This document shows positions 1-8,196 of a stretch of 64,000 nt of DNA, piece by piece; the first letter of the stretch is position 1; each line of letters opens with the position of its first letter. A program made the translations under genes and the position numbers. A model generated the notes under the pieces. It was not told where the DNA came from and searched no databases. It was given only the letters and a program-made list of their open reading frames with translations. Origin of the DNA: Pseudomonas cerasi (lineage in GTDB: Bacteria > Pseudomonadota > Gammaproteobacteria > Pseudomonadales > Pseudomonadaceae); contig NZ_LT222319.1 of the NCBI RefSeq assembly GCF_900074915.1, positions 3,567,001 through 3,631,000 of the forward strand. Direction: 5' to 3'.

Positions 1-629
1 CCTTCGACCCGGGTTCCCTCAAGGACCAATAAATTGCTTGAGGGTACGGCCGGGTCAGCGCGCAAGCGCACGCCATATTGCTGCCCGGTGAGGGTACTGC
101 CGGACGCCTTCACCGTGGAGTCAAACATCTCCATGCCTCTGCCATTGGTGCCGGTGGCCGTCACCGAAGTACTTTCCAGGGTCAGGTTGCTGAGCGAGCC
201 GGCATTTATCCCGCGATTCGTGGCAGTGATCGTGCTGCCGATGACGGTGGCAGTGGAACCGACCAGTCGTGCACTTTCATTGCCCATCCCCAGGCCATCC
301 GCACCACCTGTCAGGGCGCTGCCGACAATCAACGCATCTGCCCCGGTCAACGATACGGCTGAAGAGCTGGTGCCTGCACTGACCTGACTACCAGTGAGCG
401 TCAGCTGCGCCCCGGTGATCGTGGATATTTGCAGGGTTGTCGCGCCGTTGGCCGTCAGATTTCCGGTGCTGACAACCCGATAGCTGTCCAGCGGACCTGT
501 TGCATCAATGGTCTGCGGCGTATTGACAAGGATTTGCGCAAAGGCATGACTGCCAGGCAGCAAGGGAGAGAGAAAAATAACGGTTTTCAATGTCCATGAA
601 AGCGGACGCAGCACGAATGGAGCATTCAT
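1..629 (-). CDS. Autotransporter-like adhesin, N-terminal part (runs off window)
   Basis: An uninterrupted frame of 209 codons starts at ATG 629 and leaves the window at base 1. It opens with a basic and hydrophobic signal peptide (about residues 1-31, ending SHAFA), followed by Thr/Ser/Gly/Asn-rich sequence with short repeating beta-strand-like units such as LTLTGSQVSAG, IVGSALTGGADG and LTLESTSVTATG. This is the usual look of a pertactin or AidA-type passenger domain forming a beta-helix outside the cell. A C-terminal beta-barrel would be expected beyond the window edge, so the autotransporter assignment is inferred from the N-terminus only. An AAGG lies 12 bases before the ATG, a weak ribosome site. 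A secreted filamentous adhesin of another secretion type cannot be excluded. Confidence 0.7.
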   Translation of the reverse strand, partial: MNAPFVLRPLSWTLKTVIFLSPLLPGSHAFAQILVNTPQTIDATGPLDSYRVVSTGNLTANGATTLQISTITGAQLTLTGSQVSAGTSSSAVSLTGADALIVGSALTGGADGLGMGNESARLVGSTATVIGSTITATNRGINAGSLSNLTLESTSVTATGTNGRGMEMFDSTVKASGSTLTGQQYGVRLRADPAVPSSNLLVLEGTRVE

Positions 630-740
630 GACGATGCATTACCTTGAGGTAGACCTGGTTGAACCCCGTGAAGACTGCCCGAAAGCGGTCTCGGGAGAGA
701 GGCCGAAAGACTACGGGGATCCAACCGAATGCTCTGTAGG

Positions 741-759
741 ACGTTTCCTAGGTAAACGT
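741..759. promoter_or_regulatory. Inverted repeat, candidate operator upstream of the autotransporter-like gene
   Basis: ACGTTT and AAACGT form 6-bp inverted arms separated by 7 bases that contain CCTAGG. The element lies about 110 bp upstream of the adhesin ATG at 629, inside a 297-bp gap (630-926) that holds no convincing gene. The protein that would bind is unknown; calling this an operator is inference from symmetry and position. Confidence 0.3.
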
Positions 760-880
760 AGGGAGGTTCTGACAGCAGAAGATCGTCGGGGAAAATACCA
801 ATAAGCGTAGGTGACATGACCCGGTGCGCGCCGGCCTACCTAAACCGTTTGGGAGCAACCTGAGCCTGCGTATACCCGAC

Positions 881-910
881 AGGGTGCCTGCTGCATGCCG
901 CAGGCACCCT
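881..910 (-). terminator. Terminator-like hairpin after the Ig-module gene
   Basis: A perfect 10-bp stem (AGGGTGCCTG with CAGGCACCCT) and a 10-base loop lie 17 bases past the stop of the leftward gene ending at 927. No long T run follows on that strand, so it may slow or protect RNA rather than terminate on its own. Confidence 0.5.
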
Positions 911-926
911 GAACCGGCGACCTTCC

Positions 927-3008
927 TTACTTTTTCTTCGGTTTACGTGACTTGAGCACGATAGGACACGCCCCAACTGCGTCGTACATCCCTACCCGGG
1001 CGGTGGTTTCCAACGAGGTAATGGTTTCGGTTGCGCCGCTCATGATGAAGGAGTACTTGATCCTCGCGCTCCCGTTTGGGCTGCCGCTTGCAGGACTATA
1101 GACAGGCAGAATGTGTGTCGCGTAGGGCGTGACCAGCCAGGTGAAACCGGTAGCCGGATGATCGGCTCCCAGCACGATAGCCTCATCTTTTTCAGTGCCC
1201 GGAATAAGAGCGTCGCCTGTAGTTCCTGTAGAGGCGTACCAGTGCAAAGTAACAGTCTCACCGTCCGACAGATATTTCGAAAGATCCGGAACGCGGACCC
1301 GTATCCCCGGCTCACCCGTGGCCGGATTTCCGATGCCGTTGGCGAAGAGTGAATCGCAGTTCAGCCAGCCATTTGTACTGGTGCCCTCGAAAAGCGGTGC
1401 GTCCGGGGTTATCACAATGGCGCTTACGTTGACCAGAGTCTCCTTCGAGTGCTGGGTGTTTGCTGAACCGGGCGCATGAATGCGGTAATGAACCGGCAAA
1501 TCAACGCGATTGCCTTCCGCAAAGATATCATCCCAAGGTATTTCAACCTCACGATCGGAACCCGCTGCGTCTGAAGGCAGTACGGTGTAGGTGGCCGATG
1601 AAGTGAGCCTTGTGCCCCAGTAGAAATCGATCATTTCACCCGGCTGAAGATTGATATACAGCTTGAAAAGGACCCTGGCAGCCTTGCCTTTATCCGCTGC
1701 TGTCAGGACGTTCGCTGAATCGGAAATCTTGCCGCGGACCTCGACCAGCGGCAACGCATCGTTGACCGGATCCGGCCATACAGGATCGGTTATGGGATCA
1801 GGTCCGATAGTGGAGAAATTGACATTGACGCTGGTGCTTTTCACTGCGGAAGGGAGAATGCCACGCAGGATTCGATAACTCACATTAGTGGCCTGGTCAC
1901 CACCAGTCGCTAAATTGTATTGAGCACGCAGAACCTCATCAGGGACCCTGATCAAGAGCGGAAACTCTGGATAGCTGCCGACTTCCTCGGATCTCAGCAT
2001 TCCTGCGCCCCAGGTGACTTCGATACGGTCGGTCGGCTTCCAGTTATCGAACGACTTGATCGATACCTGGACCCCGATTCCTGCGTCAGGCAGGTCGATC
2101 AATTTATCATTTTCTGCCAATGGCACGACGGGGTCTTGCAGGTTGTCGGGCAACAGTCCCAGCGCTACGTCTATGCGCTTGTAGTTGGAGAGCGGAGTGC
2201 GGTTGGTGGCCTTGTCGATCAGAAAGTAGGCGATGTAGTAGGCATCGTCCCTGGACGCTCCAATGACCGAAACTGGGAATTTCAGCGTATTGTTAGTCGG
2301 GCCGGGCAGGTTAACGACATCGACCGGAGACGGCAGATCTTCGGGTTTTTCGGGCAACGGATTGCCGACGTAATAGAAAGCTACCCTGTCGTCAGGCGCC
2401 CAGTCGTAATAGTCAGGCAGCGTGCCGACCAGACCGTCCGGATGTGCATCCAGATACGCCTGGGTCAACTGATCGGTATCCAGAATCATCTGCTCTGGCT
2501 CAAAATGCCCGCCCGGCGGCGTGGTATCGACGATCAGGTTGATCGATGGGCTGGTGGTCTGTTGATCATTCGGTTGTCTGATCCGGTAGCGCAAACTGTA
2601 AGTACCGTCTGCAGGCTTTTCCAGGCCTTGCATTAAACTGCTCAACGGAATCTGGATCTTCTTGGGAAAGGTGCCAGGAGCCACCGGTGCGGTAACGATA
2701 TCGCTAAACACCTCTTTAAACGCGTCCGTCTCCGCCTCTGCACCGATGGCCCAATCGATGAAAAGAGTATCGGAGTCGCCCGGATCAGTGACCAGTCCTG
2801 CCCACTGAAGCAAGGAGACCTCAAGAAACTCACCGAGCAGGACATCTTTGTTCAGCGTTCCATCGACAGGGTCCACAACGCCCGTCACCTCTGCCAAAGC
2901 AAGGTCTGCGTCGAGCTCCGAATCGGGTCCACTGCCCGCCAGCCCATGGGCGATACGCTCTTTTTGATTGTCATCTAAAGCCGTTGTTGTTTTTGAATCG
3001 ACCATCAT
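927..3008 (-). CDS. Large protein of about five Ig-like modules, function unknown
   Basis: A 693-residue protein. The frame is open further upstream, but ATG 3008 has GGAG five bases before it, and sequence before it does not look like protein. No signal peptide is visible. From about residue 55 a module of roughly 110-140 residues recurs about five times: a stretch with Trp (such as IEVTWGAG, IDFYWGTRL, VTLHWYAS), then hydrophobic-Pro strands (FPLLIRVP, EIPWDDIF), then an alternating V-x-Y-x-I strand (VSYRILRG, VHYRIHAP, IKYSFIMS) followed by Thr/Ser/Val. This pattern suggests tandem beta-sandwich domains. The C-terminus is basic (KSRKPKKK). Similar repeat proteins are known in Pseudomonas as hypotheticals; I do not know a function. 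It precedes the adhesin gene on the same strand. Confidence 0.75.
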   Translation of the reverse strand: MMVDSKTTTALDDNQKERIAHGLAGSGPDSELDADLALAEVTGVVDPVDGTLNKDVLLGEFLEVSLLQWAGLVTDPGDSDTLFIDWAIGAEAETDAFKEVFSDIVTAPVAPGTFPKKIQIPLSSLMQGLEKPADGTYSLRYRIRQPNDQQTTSPSINLIVDTTPPGGHFEPEQMILDTDQLTQAYLDAHPDGLVGTLPDYYDWAPDDRVAFYYVGNPLPEKPEDLPSPVDVVNLPGPTNNTLKFPVSVIGASRDDAYYIAYFLIDKATNRTPLSNYKRIDVALGLLPDNLQDPVVPLAENDKLIDLPDAGIGVQVSIKSFDNWKPTDRIEVTWGAGMLRSEEVGSYPEFPLLIRVPDEVLRAQYNLATGGDQATNVSYRILRGILPSAVKSTSVNVNFSTIGPDPITDPVWPDPVNDALPLVEVRGKISDSANVLTAADKGKAARVLFKLYINLQPGEMIDFYWGTRLTSSATYTVLPSDAAGSDREVEIPWDDIFAEGNRVDLPVHYRIHAPGSANTQHSKETLVNVSAIVITPDAPLFEGTSTNGWLNCDSLFANGIGNPATGEPGIRVRVPDLSKYLSDGETVTLHWYASTGTTGDALIPGTEKDEAIVLGADHPATGFTWLVTPYATHILPVYSPASGSPNGSARIKYSFIMSGATETITSLETTARVGMYDAVGACPIVLKSRKPKKK

Positions 3009-3417
3009 CAGCACTCCTTTGCTATCCGATTGCCGCCCCTGTTTATGCAGAAAACGTACGGGCGGATTGATCATGCCCCCAAGGACTGTCGTCCTTTCAT
3101 CCCGAGCCGCGATGAAACGGCAACAGACCCTGGCTTTCTCGACAAAAACTTGTCTGCCCAGAACCAGCCATACAGGCCGGTAGCCCGTTCGATTAAACGG
3201 CAGTTGCGCGACACTGGATACTGTCATAACTATCAGGGTGAGCTTCGCAGGGCAGGCTCGACAGGCGCTCGTATCAATCTCGATACATTTATGACATGCG
3301 CACGACATTCGGTCGCGCCACCCTACCGCCGAGCCTCCCGGCGAAGTAGCATGAGGGGCAGCGTTGATCTTCAACAGCAGCCAGTCCATGGCGGCACAAG
3401 CAGGCGACAGACGCATT
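3009..3417. other. Intergenic region between divergent genes
   Basis: This 409-bp gap lies between the leftward Ig-module gene and the rightward response regulator. It should hold promoters for both. I see no RNA gene or repeat in it. Open frames across it are extensions of the two flanking genes without good ribosome sites. Confidence 0.5.
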
Positions 3418-4167
3418 ATGCAAGCACTTCCCGATACCCCCCTGGATGCCACATCGACCGAGCAGCGCTGGAGCGTTCGTGCGCTGATCGTCGATGACGA
3501 TGTGGCCATTCGCGAGCTGCTCTGCGATTACCTGACGCGCTTCAATATCAACGCTCGTGGCGTCACCGATGGCACGCAGATGCGTCAGGCATTGACCGAT
3601 GAAACCTTCGATGTCGTGGTGCTGGACCTGATGCTGCCCGGTGAAGACGGGCTGTCACTGTGCCGCTGGCTGCGCAGTACATCGGATATCCCTATCCTGA
3701 TGCTGACCGCACGCTGCGAACCGACTGACCGGATCATCGGCCTGGAACTGGGTGCCGACGATTACATGGCCAAACCGTTCGAGCCGCGTGAACTGGTCGC
3801 GCGCATCCAGACCATTCTGCGCCGGGTCCGCGACGAACGCAGCGATCAGCGCACCACCATTCGCTTTGACGCCTGGCGGCTGAACAGCGTCCTGCGTCAG
3901 TTGACCGCCGCCGACGGCCTGGTGGTGCCGCTGTCCAACGCCGAGTTTCGCCTGTTACGTGTGTTTCTCGAACGGCCGCATCGGGTGCTGAGCCGCGAAC
4001 AGTTGCTCGATGCTGCCCGAGGCCGCTCGATCGAGGCGTTTGACCGCAGCATCGATTTACTGGTCTCGCGCCTGCGCCAGAAGCTCGGCGATGATCCGAA
4101 GAATCCGCAACTGATCAAAACCGTGCGCGGTGAAGGCTATCTGTTCGATGCCAGGGAGCTGGGTTGA
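3418..4167 (+). CDS. OmpR-family response regulator
   Basis: A 249-residue regulator. The receiver domain (about residues 20-135) has the acidic pocket at D26-D28, the phospho-accepting Asp at D70 in VVVLDLMLPG, and the conserved Lys at K119 in DDYMAKPF. The C-terminal winged helix (about 150-245) shows SREQLLDAARG and the wing sequence KTVRGEGYLF, as in OmpR-type DNA-binding proteins. Its stop overlaps the start of the kinase gene by four bases, so the two are cotranslated and surely form a pair. Start choice is uncertain: in-frame ATGs at 3364, 3388 and 3418 all lack a strong ribosome site, and the family usually begins close to the receiver domain, which favours 3418. The target genes are unknown; the EF-hand gene downstream is a candidate. 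Confidence 0.85.
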   Translation: MQALPDTPLDATSTEQRWSVRALIVDDDVAIRELLCDYLTRFNINARGVTDGTQMRQALTDETFDVVVLDLMLPGEDGLSLCRWLRSTSDIPILMLTARCEPTDRIIGLELGADDYMAKPFEPRELVARIQTILRRVRDERSDQRTTIRFDAWRLNSVLRQLTAADGLVVPLSNAEFRLLRVFLERPHRVLSREQLLDAARGRSIEAFDRSIDLLVSRLRQKLGDDPKNPQLIKTVRGEGYLFDARELG

Positions 4168-5198
4168 TCCGCAGATTCGATACACTGTTTGCGCGTCTGT
4201 TTGGTGGCGCCCTGCTGGCCATTCTGCTGGCGCACCTGCTGGCCTTCATCTGGTTCACCCAGTACGGCATGCGCCCCCCGCCGCCGCCGTCCAACGAGTT
4301 CAACGCCGAACATGGGCAATTCGATCAGCGGCCCATGCACAGACCGCCGATGCTCGGTGGCCCGGTCATCTTGCTGTTTTTCCAGTTCATCACCCTGATC
4401 ATTGCCGCGTGGTATGGCGCCAAGGCCCTCAGCCGTCCCGTGCAGAGCCTGAGCGAAGCAGCCGAGCGCCTGAGTGAAGACCTCGACAGCCCGCCACTGG
4501 AAATCAGCGGTCCGCAGGAGGCCCGACAGGCTGCGCAGACCTTCAATCTGATGCAACGCAAGATCCGCGAACAGATGCAGCAGCGCGGGCGCATGCTGGC
4601 TGCGGTATCCCATGACCTGCGCACCCCCCTTTCGCGGCTCAAACTGCGTGTCGAACAGATCGAAGAGCCCAGGCTGCATGGCCAGATGACTCAGGACCTC
4701 AATGACATGATCAGCATGCTCGACGCCACGCTCGCCTACCTCAATGAACACCGACGCAGCGAAGGCCTGCAGCAGTTCGACCTGCAGGCACTGATCGAGT
4801 CGCAGGCCGAGAATGCCCAGGACAATGGCGACGACGTACAGTACGAAGGCCAGTGCAAACCGCTGAAGACGCAGCCGATGGCACTGCGCTCGTGCCTGCA
4901 GAATCTGGTCGACAACGCTCTGCGCTATGCCGGCAGCGTACACATCGTGATCGAGGACAGCAGCGAGCGCGTGCGCATCTCCGTGGTCGATCACGGGCCT
5001 GGCATTGCACCTGAGTTTCACGAAGCCGTGTTCGAGCCGTTCTACCGACTGGAAGGTTCTCGCAACCGCAACTCCGGCGGTATAGGCATGGGCATGAGCA
5101 TTGCGCGGGAAGCGGCGCGGCGTATCGGCGGCGAGCTGTCGCTCGCGCAAACGCCAGGCGGCGGCCTGACGGCGATACTGGACCTGCCACGACTGTGA
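4164..5198 (+). CDS. EnvZ-like sensor histidine kinase (TTG start)
   Basis: A 344-residue membrane kinase. It has transmembrane segments at about 10-32 and 64-84 and a very short periplasmic loop (about 30 residues) rich in Pro and His (MRPPPPP, HRPPM). A HAMP linker follows (about 85-137), then the dimerisation and phosphotransfer helix with His150 in AAVSHDLRTPLSRL. The ATPase domain has an N box (NLVDNALRY), DHGPGIAP, FEPFYRLEG and GGIGMGMS. TTG at 4164 overlaps the regulator stop (TTGA) and has AGGGAG five bases upstream, so it is the likely start. The loop is too short for a large ligand domain; sensing of a metal ion or membrane state is possible but not shown. Confidence 0.87.
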   Translation: MIRRFDTLFARLFGGALLAILLAHLLAFIWFTQYGMRPPPPPSNEFNAEHGQFDQRPMHRPPMLGGPVILLFFQFITLIIAAWYGAKALSRPVQSLSEAAERLSEDLDSPPLEISGPQEARQAAQTFNLMQRKIREQMQQRGRMLAAVSHDLRTPLSRLKLRVEQIEEPRLHGQMTQDLNDMISMLDATLAYLNEHRRSEGLQQFDLQALIESQAENAQDNGDDVQYEGQCKPLKTQPMALRSCLQNLVDNALRYAGSVHIVIEDSSERVRISVVDHGPGIAPEFHEAVFEPFYRLEGSRNRNSGGIGMGMSIAREAARRIGGELSLAQTPGGGLTAILDLPRL

Positions 5199-5313
5199 CG
5201 CACTCTGTAACACTCCGCGTACAAAGCCTACATCCCCTCGACAACTGACGCCCCGAGGCTGCAAAAGCCGGTACACCGTTACCGGGTACATTCATCTCAG
5301 GGGAGTGAGACCA

Positions 5314-6072
5314 ATGATAAGTGGGATAAGCAGCAGTTTCTCCAGCTACACCAGTTCGACCAGTGCAACCTCCAGCACCAGCAACAAGAAGTTTCAGGAA
5401 GAGCTGTTGGCCAAGCTGGACACCGATGGCGACGGCAGCATTGGTAAGAACGAGCTGAGCTCGGCCCTGTCGTCGAACAGCAAGGATGGCATCACTGTGA
5501 GCCTGAGCAAGGCATTCAGCGATCTGGACGGCAACGACGACGACAGCCTCGATGCCGACGAACTGGCCGCGATGACACCACCTCCGCCGCCGCCCATGCA
5601 GTCGGTCGATGAACAGGCAGAAGATCTGCTCGGCGCGCTGGACAGCGATGGCGATGACGCCATTAGCAGCGACGAGCTGACCACCGGCCTGAGCAATGCG
5701 GGCAGTACGGCGAACAGCAGCCAGGTGTTCGATGCACTGGACACTGACGAGGACGGCACAGTCAGCCTTGAGGAGCTGGTCGCCGGTATGCAACCGCAAC
5801 AGCCTCCTGCCGGTATGCCGCCTGCGCAGATGAGCACCTCCGGCAGTACTGACAGCGCCAGCCTGTTCAGTGCGCTGGACAGCGATAGCAACGACAGTAT
5901 CAGCGCCTCCGAGTTGTCTGCCGCGTTGAAACAGAGTGACAGCACCATTGATCAGGGCAACACCAACCAGATTGCGACTCAGGCCTTGAACAAGATGATC
6001 GCCGCACTCAGCGAAAAATATGACACCCAGAGCAGCAAGCCGGTCGGCAAGTACCTGGATACCGCTGCGTAA
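5314..6072 (+). CDS. EF-hand calcium-binding protein with Ser-rich N-terminus
   Basis: A 252-residue acidic protein with five EF-hand loops: about residues 36-47 (DTDGDGSIGKNE, canonical), 72-83 (DGNDDDSLDADE), 110-121 (DSDGDDAISSDE), 143-154 (DTDEDGTVSLEE) and 189-200 (DSDSNDSISASE). Calcium binding is therefore very likely. A PPPPPP run separates loops two and three. There is no classical signal peptide. Twelve of the first 24 residues are Ser and there is no Asp or Glu before residue 29, a composition like type III secretion signals, but no HrpL box was found upstream. ATG 5314 has GGGGAG eight bases upstream and is preferred to the GTG at 5305. It lies about 115 bp after the kinase gene. 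Confidence 0.82.
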   Translation: MISGISSSFSSYTSSTSATSSTSNKKFQEELLAKLDTDGDGSIGKNELSSALSSNSKDGITVSLSKAFSDLDGNDDDSLDADELAAMTPPPPPPMQSVDEQAEDLLGALDSDGDDAISSDELTTGLSNAGSTANSSQVFDALDTDEDGTVSLEELVAGMQPQQPPAGMPPAQMSTSGSTDSASLFSALDSDSNDSISASELSAALKQSDSTIDQGNTNQIATQALNKMIAALSEKYDTQSSKPVGKYLDTAA

Positions 6073-6080
6073 AGCGAGGC

Positions 6081-6106
6081 TCCGCCGCCCGTCATGGCGC
6101 GGCGGA
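6081..6106. terminator. Hairpin between convergent genes
   Basis: TCCGCCGC and GCGGCGGA form an 8-bp stem with a 10-base loop between the EF-hand gene and the convergent permease gene. It could end transcription from either side; there is no long T run. Confidence 0.45.
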
Positions 6107-6117
6107 AACTTTCGCCG

Positions 6118-7164
6118 TCAGTGGCTGCGGGCACGCTCGCTGCCGACCCAGTCGGTCAGCAGGCTGTAAGCGACTGCCAGCAGCGTCGGGCCGATGAACA
6201 GGCCGATGAAGCCGAACGCCAGCAATCCGCCGAACACACCCAACAAGACAATCACCAGCGGCAGATTGCCGCCCCTGCTGATCAGGTATGGCTTGAGCAC
6301 GTTGTCCACGCCACTGATGATGAACATCCCCCAGATGCCCAGAAATATCGCCATGCCGTACTCGCCATGCCAGACCAGCCAGGCAGTGGCAGGCAGCCAG
6401 ACCAGGGGTGGGCCCATCGGGATCAGACTGAACAGAAAAGTCAGAATACCCAGCACCAACGCGCCGGGAATGCCCGCGATCAGGAAGCCGATCAGCGCCA
6501 GTACCGCCTGGGCCGCTGCCGTACCGATGACCCCGTTGACCACGCGTTGCACCGTGCCAGCGACCAGATCCAGATAATACTGGGCACGCTCCCCGATCAG
6601 GCGCTCCAGCAGGCTGAGCACGAATGCGGCCAGGCGCGGACCGTCCCTGTAAAAAAAGAAGGCGAAGACGATGCTCAGGGTCAGTTCCAGAATCCCGCTG
6701 CCAATCTGCGCACTGCGTGCCAGCACCCAGTTACCGACCTGACCCAGATGCGGTTTGAGCGTCGCCATGAACGCCGCGCCTTGCTGATCGATGGTGGTCC
6801 ACAGCGCTACCAGTCGTTCGCCCACCAGCGGAATACCCGCCAGCCATTGCGGTGGATCGGGCAAGCCGTCGACCTGAATATCCTTGATCAGGCCTGTAGC
6901 GTCACGCACATGGTCGGCGAGATTGAAGCCCAGCCATACCAGCGGCGCCGCGACCAGCAGCATCCAGCACAGGCACATCACCAGCGCGGCCAACGACTCA
7001 CGGCCCTTGAACCAGCGGGTCAGCAAACGCATCAGCGGCCAGCTGGCGAAGGCCAGTACCGCGCCCCAGACCAGCGCCGACCAGAACGGCGCCATTACCC
7101 AGAGACAGGCACCAAACAGCGCCAGCAGCAGAATCTGCACCAACAGACGGTCATTGTTGAACAT
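6118..7164 (-). CDS. AI-2E family transporter (PerM/YdiK-like membrane protein)
   Basis: A 348-residue polytopic membrane protein. It has a paired helix block at the N-terminus (ILLLALFGACLWVMAPFWSALVWGAVLAFASWPL) and another helix near residue 60. A soluble middle region of about 80 residues carries amphipathic helices, and four or more helices follow in the second half (VIGTAAAQAVLALIGFLIAGIPGALVLGILTFLFSLIPMGPPLVWLP, then GVFGGLLAFGFIGLFIGPTLLAVAYSLL). The order and the PMGPPLVWLP motif fit the AI-2E exporter family. Members have been linked to autoinducer-2 export or sodium/proton exchange, but the substrate cannot be read from sequence. Length is normal. It lies 69 bp after the DUF4892 gene on the same strand. 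Confidence 0.85.
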   Translation of the reverse strand: MFNNDRLLVQILLLALFGACLWVMAPFWSALVWGAVLAFASWPLMRLLTRWFKGRESLAALVMCLCWMLLVAAPLVWLGFNLADHVRDATGLIKDIQVDGLPDPPQWLAGIPLVGERLVALWTTIDQQGAAFMATLKPHLGQVGNWVLARSAQIGSGILELTLSIVFAFFFYRDGPRLAAFVLSLLERLIGERAQYYLDLVAGTVQRVVNGVIGTAAAQAVLALIGFLIAGIPGALVLGILTFLFSLIPMGPPLVWLPATAWLVWHGEYGMAIFLGIWGMFIISGVDNVLKPYLISRGGNLPLVIVLLGVFGGLLAFGFIGLFIGPTLLAVAYSLLTDWVGSERARSH

Positions 7165-7233
7165 GCGCTATCCACTAAAAAGGATCGGAGGGAGCGAGCA
7201 TAATGGCGAACCTGCGCGTCCGCCATCGCTGTT

Positions 7234-8069
7234 CTAGCGGATAACCTCGATCTTGAGCCCTTTGCCTTCAGTGACGCCCGCCTCGAGCCGGGCAGCGCGA
7301 ACACCTTTGGCGATCAGGGCGTCAAGCCAGGCGCCGGCACTGGGTCCGGACACCGTGGCGCGCAGGCTGCTGTCCTGATTGAGGGCGCGGGAAACGAGGG
7401 TAATCCAGGCATCCTGTGGTTCGCCGCTCAGACGGGGCAGTTCCAGCTTGCCGGTGCTTCGCAGCTGGCGCAGCAAAGTGGCCGAGGTCGGCAGCAGTTC
7501 GCCCAGTGGCGCAGAGGATGCAAACTGCTCGACGTGCAGGTAGGCCCGGCGGTTGCCACGGGTGATGCTGTAAAGCGCTACCAGCGTGTCGCTGCGCGGC
7601 TCTGCCAGACGCAGCAACAGGTAAGCCTGGCGGTCATCCGCGCCATACAGTTTGGCGTTGCCGAACACTTCGTTGGCCCACAGGCTGCTTTCTCCGCAGT
7701 CGCGCGCCTGGCACCAGAACAACAGCTCGGCGCCCTGCTGCTGCAAGGTTTCACGAGCCGCGGTGAAGGCGTCGTCGGAAGTCCGCTCTGCAGGTAACTG
7801 ATAGGTGACCGACGTCAGATTGCCACGCGCACTGACCTGGCCGTCGAAACGCAACTGGCCGCTGATCTTGCGGATCGAGCCCATGGGATAGACCCGTTCG
7901 AGCTCGGCAGCCGGACGATAATCGACGATTTCCGTGTCGGCCAGACGCGGCAGGATCTGCAGATCGCTGCTGCCTGGTACATCGGCGGCGCACAGCACAG
8001 CACAGCGCTGAACATAGACATGCACAAGGCAACAACGGGAACACTTGATAAACGCATGAGTGCTCTCAT
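7234..8069 (-). pseudogene. DUF4892-type exported protein, frameshifted in its signal peptide
   Basis: Two frames must be joined to make a sensible protein. From ATG 8069 (or ATG 8057, preceded by GAGAG) a good signal peptide is read: MRLSSVPVVALCMSMFSAVLC. That frame then goes wrong. The other frame, open from beyond 8100 to 7234, carries the mature protein (ADVPGSSDLQILPRLADTE and onward, about 250 residues). The break falls in three tandem copies of CACAG (GCTGT on the coding strand) at 7991-8006. With two copies the frames fuse exactly to give AVLCAADVPG, a normal signal peptidase site, and a protein of 272-276 residues. As it stands no exported full-length protein is made. The mature part resembles the DUF4892 family of Pseudomonas, function unknown. 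A base-calling error is possible; slippage is more likely. Confidence 0.8.
7991..8006. repeat. Three-copy CACAG tandem repeat causing a frameshift
   Basis: The sequence holds CACAG three times in tandem plus one further C. Two copies would restore the reading frame of the DUF4892 gene, so the third copy is the likely mutation. A short tandem unit in a signal peptide coding region is a classic site for strand slippage. Confidence 0.85.
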
Positions 8070-8196
8070 TGGCAGGCAAGCAGGGAGTGAAAATATAAAA
8101 GATCGCCAGCGAGGCGGTCACCAGAGGCTGCGGATTGATCCATCACGGTTGACTCCTGTTTCAACCCGTCCAGCGTCGGCAGTTGCCGGTCTCAAG

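Noticed and set aside
626..817. A 63-codon frame before the autotransporter-like gene
   Set aside because: No ribosome site or recognisable sequence; it overlaps the likely promoter.
3009..3509. An N-terminal extension of about 170 residues for the Ig-module protein
   Set aside because: The extra sequence is Cys- and Arg-rich without protein character, crosses the divergent promoter region, and has no ribosome site; ATG 3008 has GGAG.
4164..5198. Naming the two-component pair after the calcium-responsive CvsSR or CarSR systems
   Set aside because: The regulator looks OmpR-like rather than QseB/BqsR-like, and no specific similarity could be established by eye.
5199..5313. An HrpL box in front of the EF-hand gene or elsewhere near candidate effectors
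   Set aside because: No GGAACC with CCAC at 15-17 bases was found by eye in this gap.
8070..8121. GTG 8121 as the start of an intact 295-residue DUF4892 protein
   Set aside because: It would give a Cys-rich N-terminus with no signal peptide, while the other frame encodes a perfect signal peptide that joins the mature part when one pentamer is removed.
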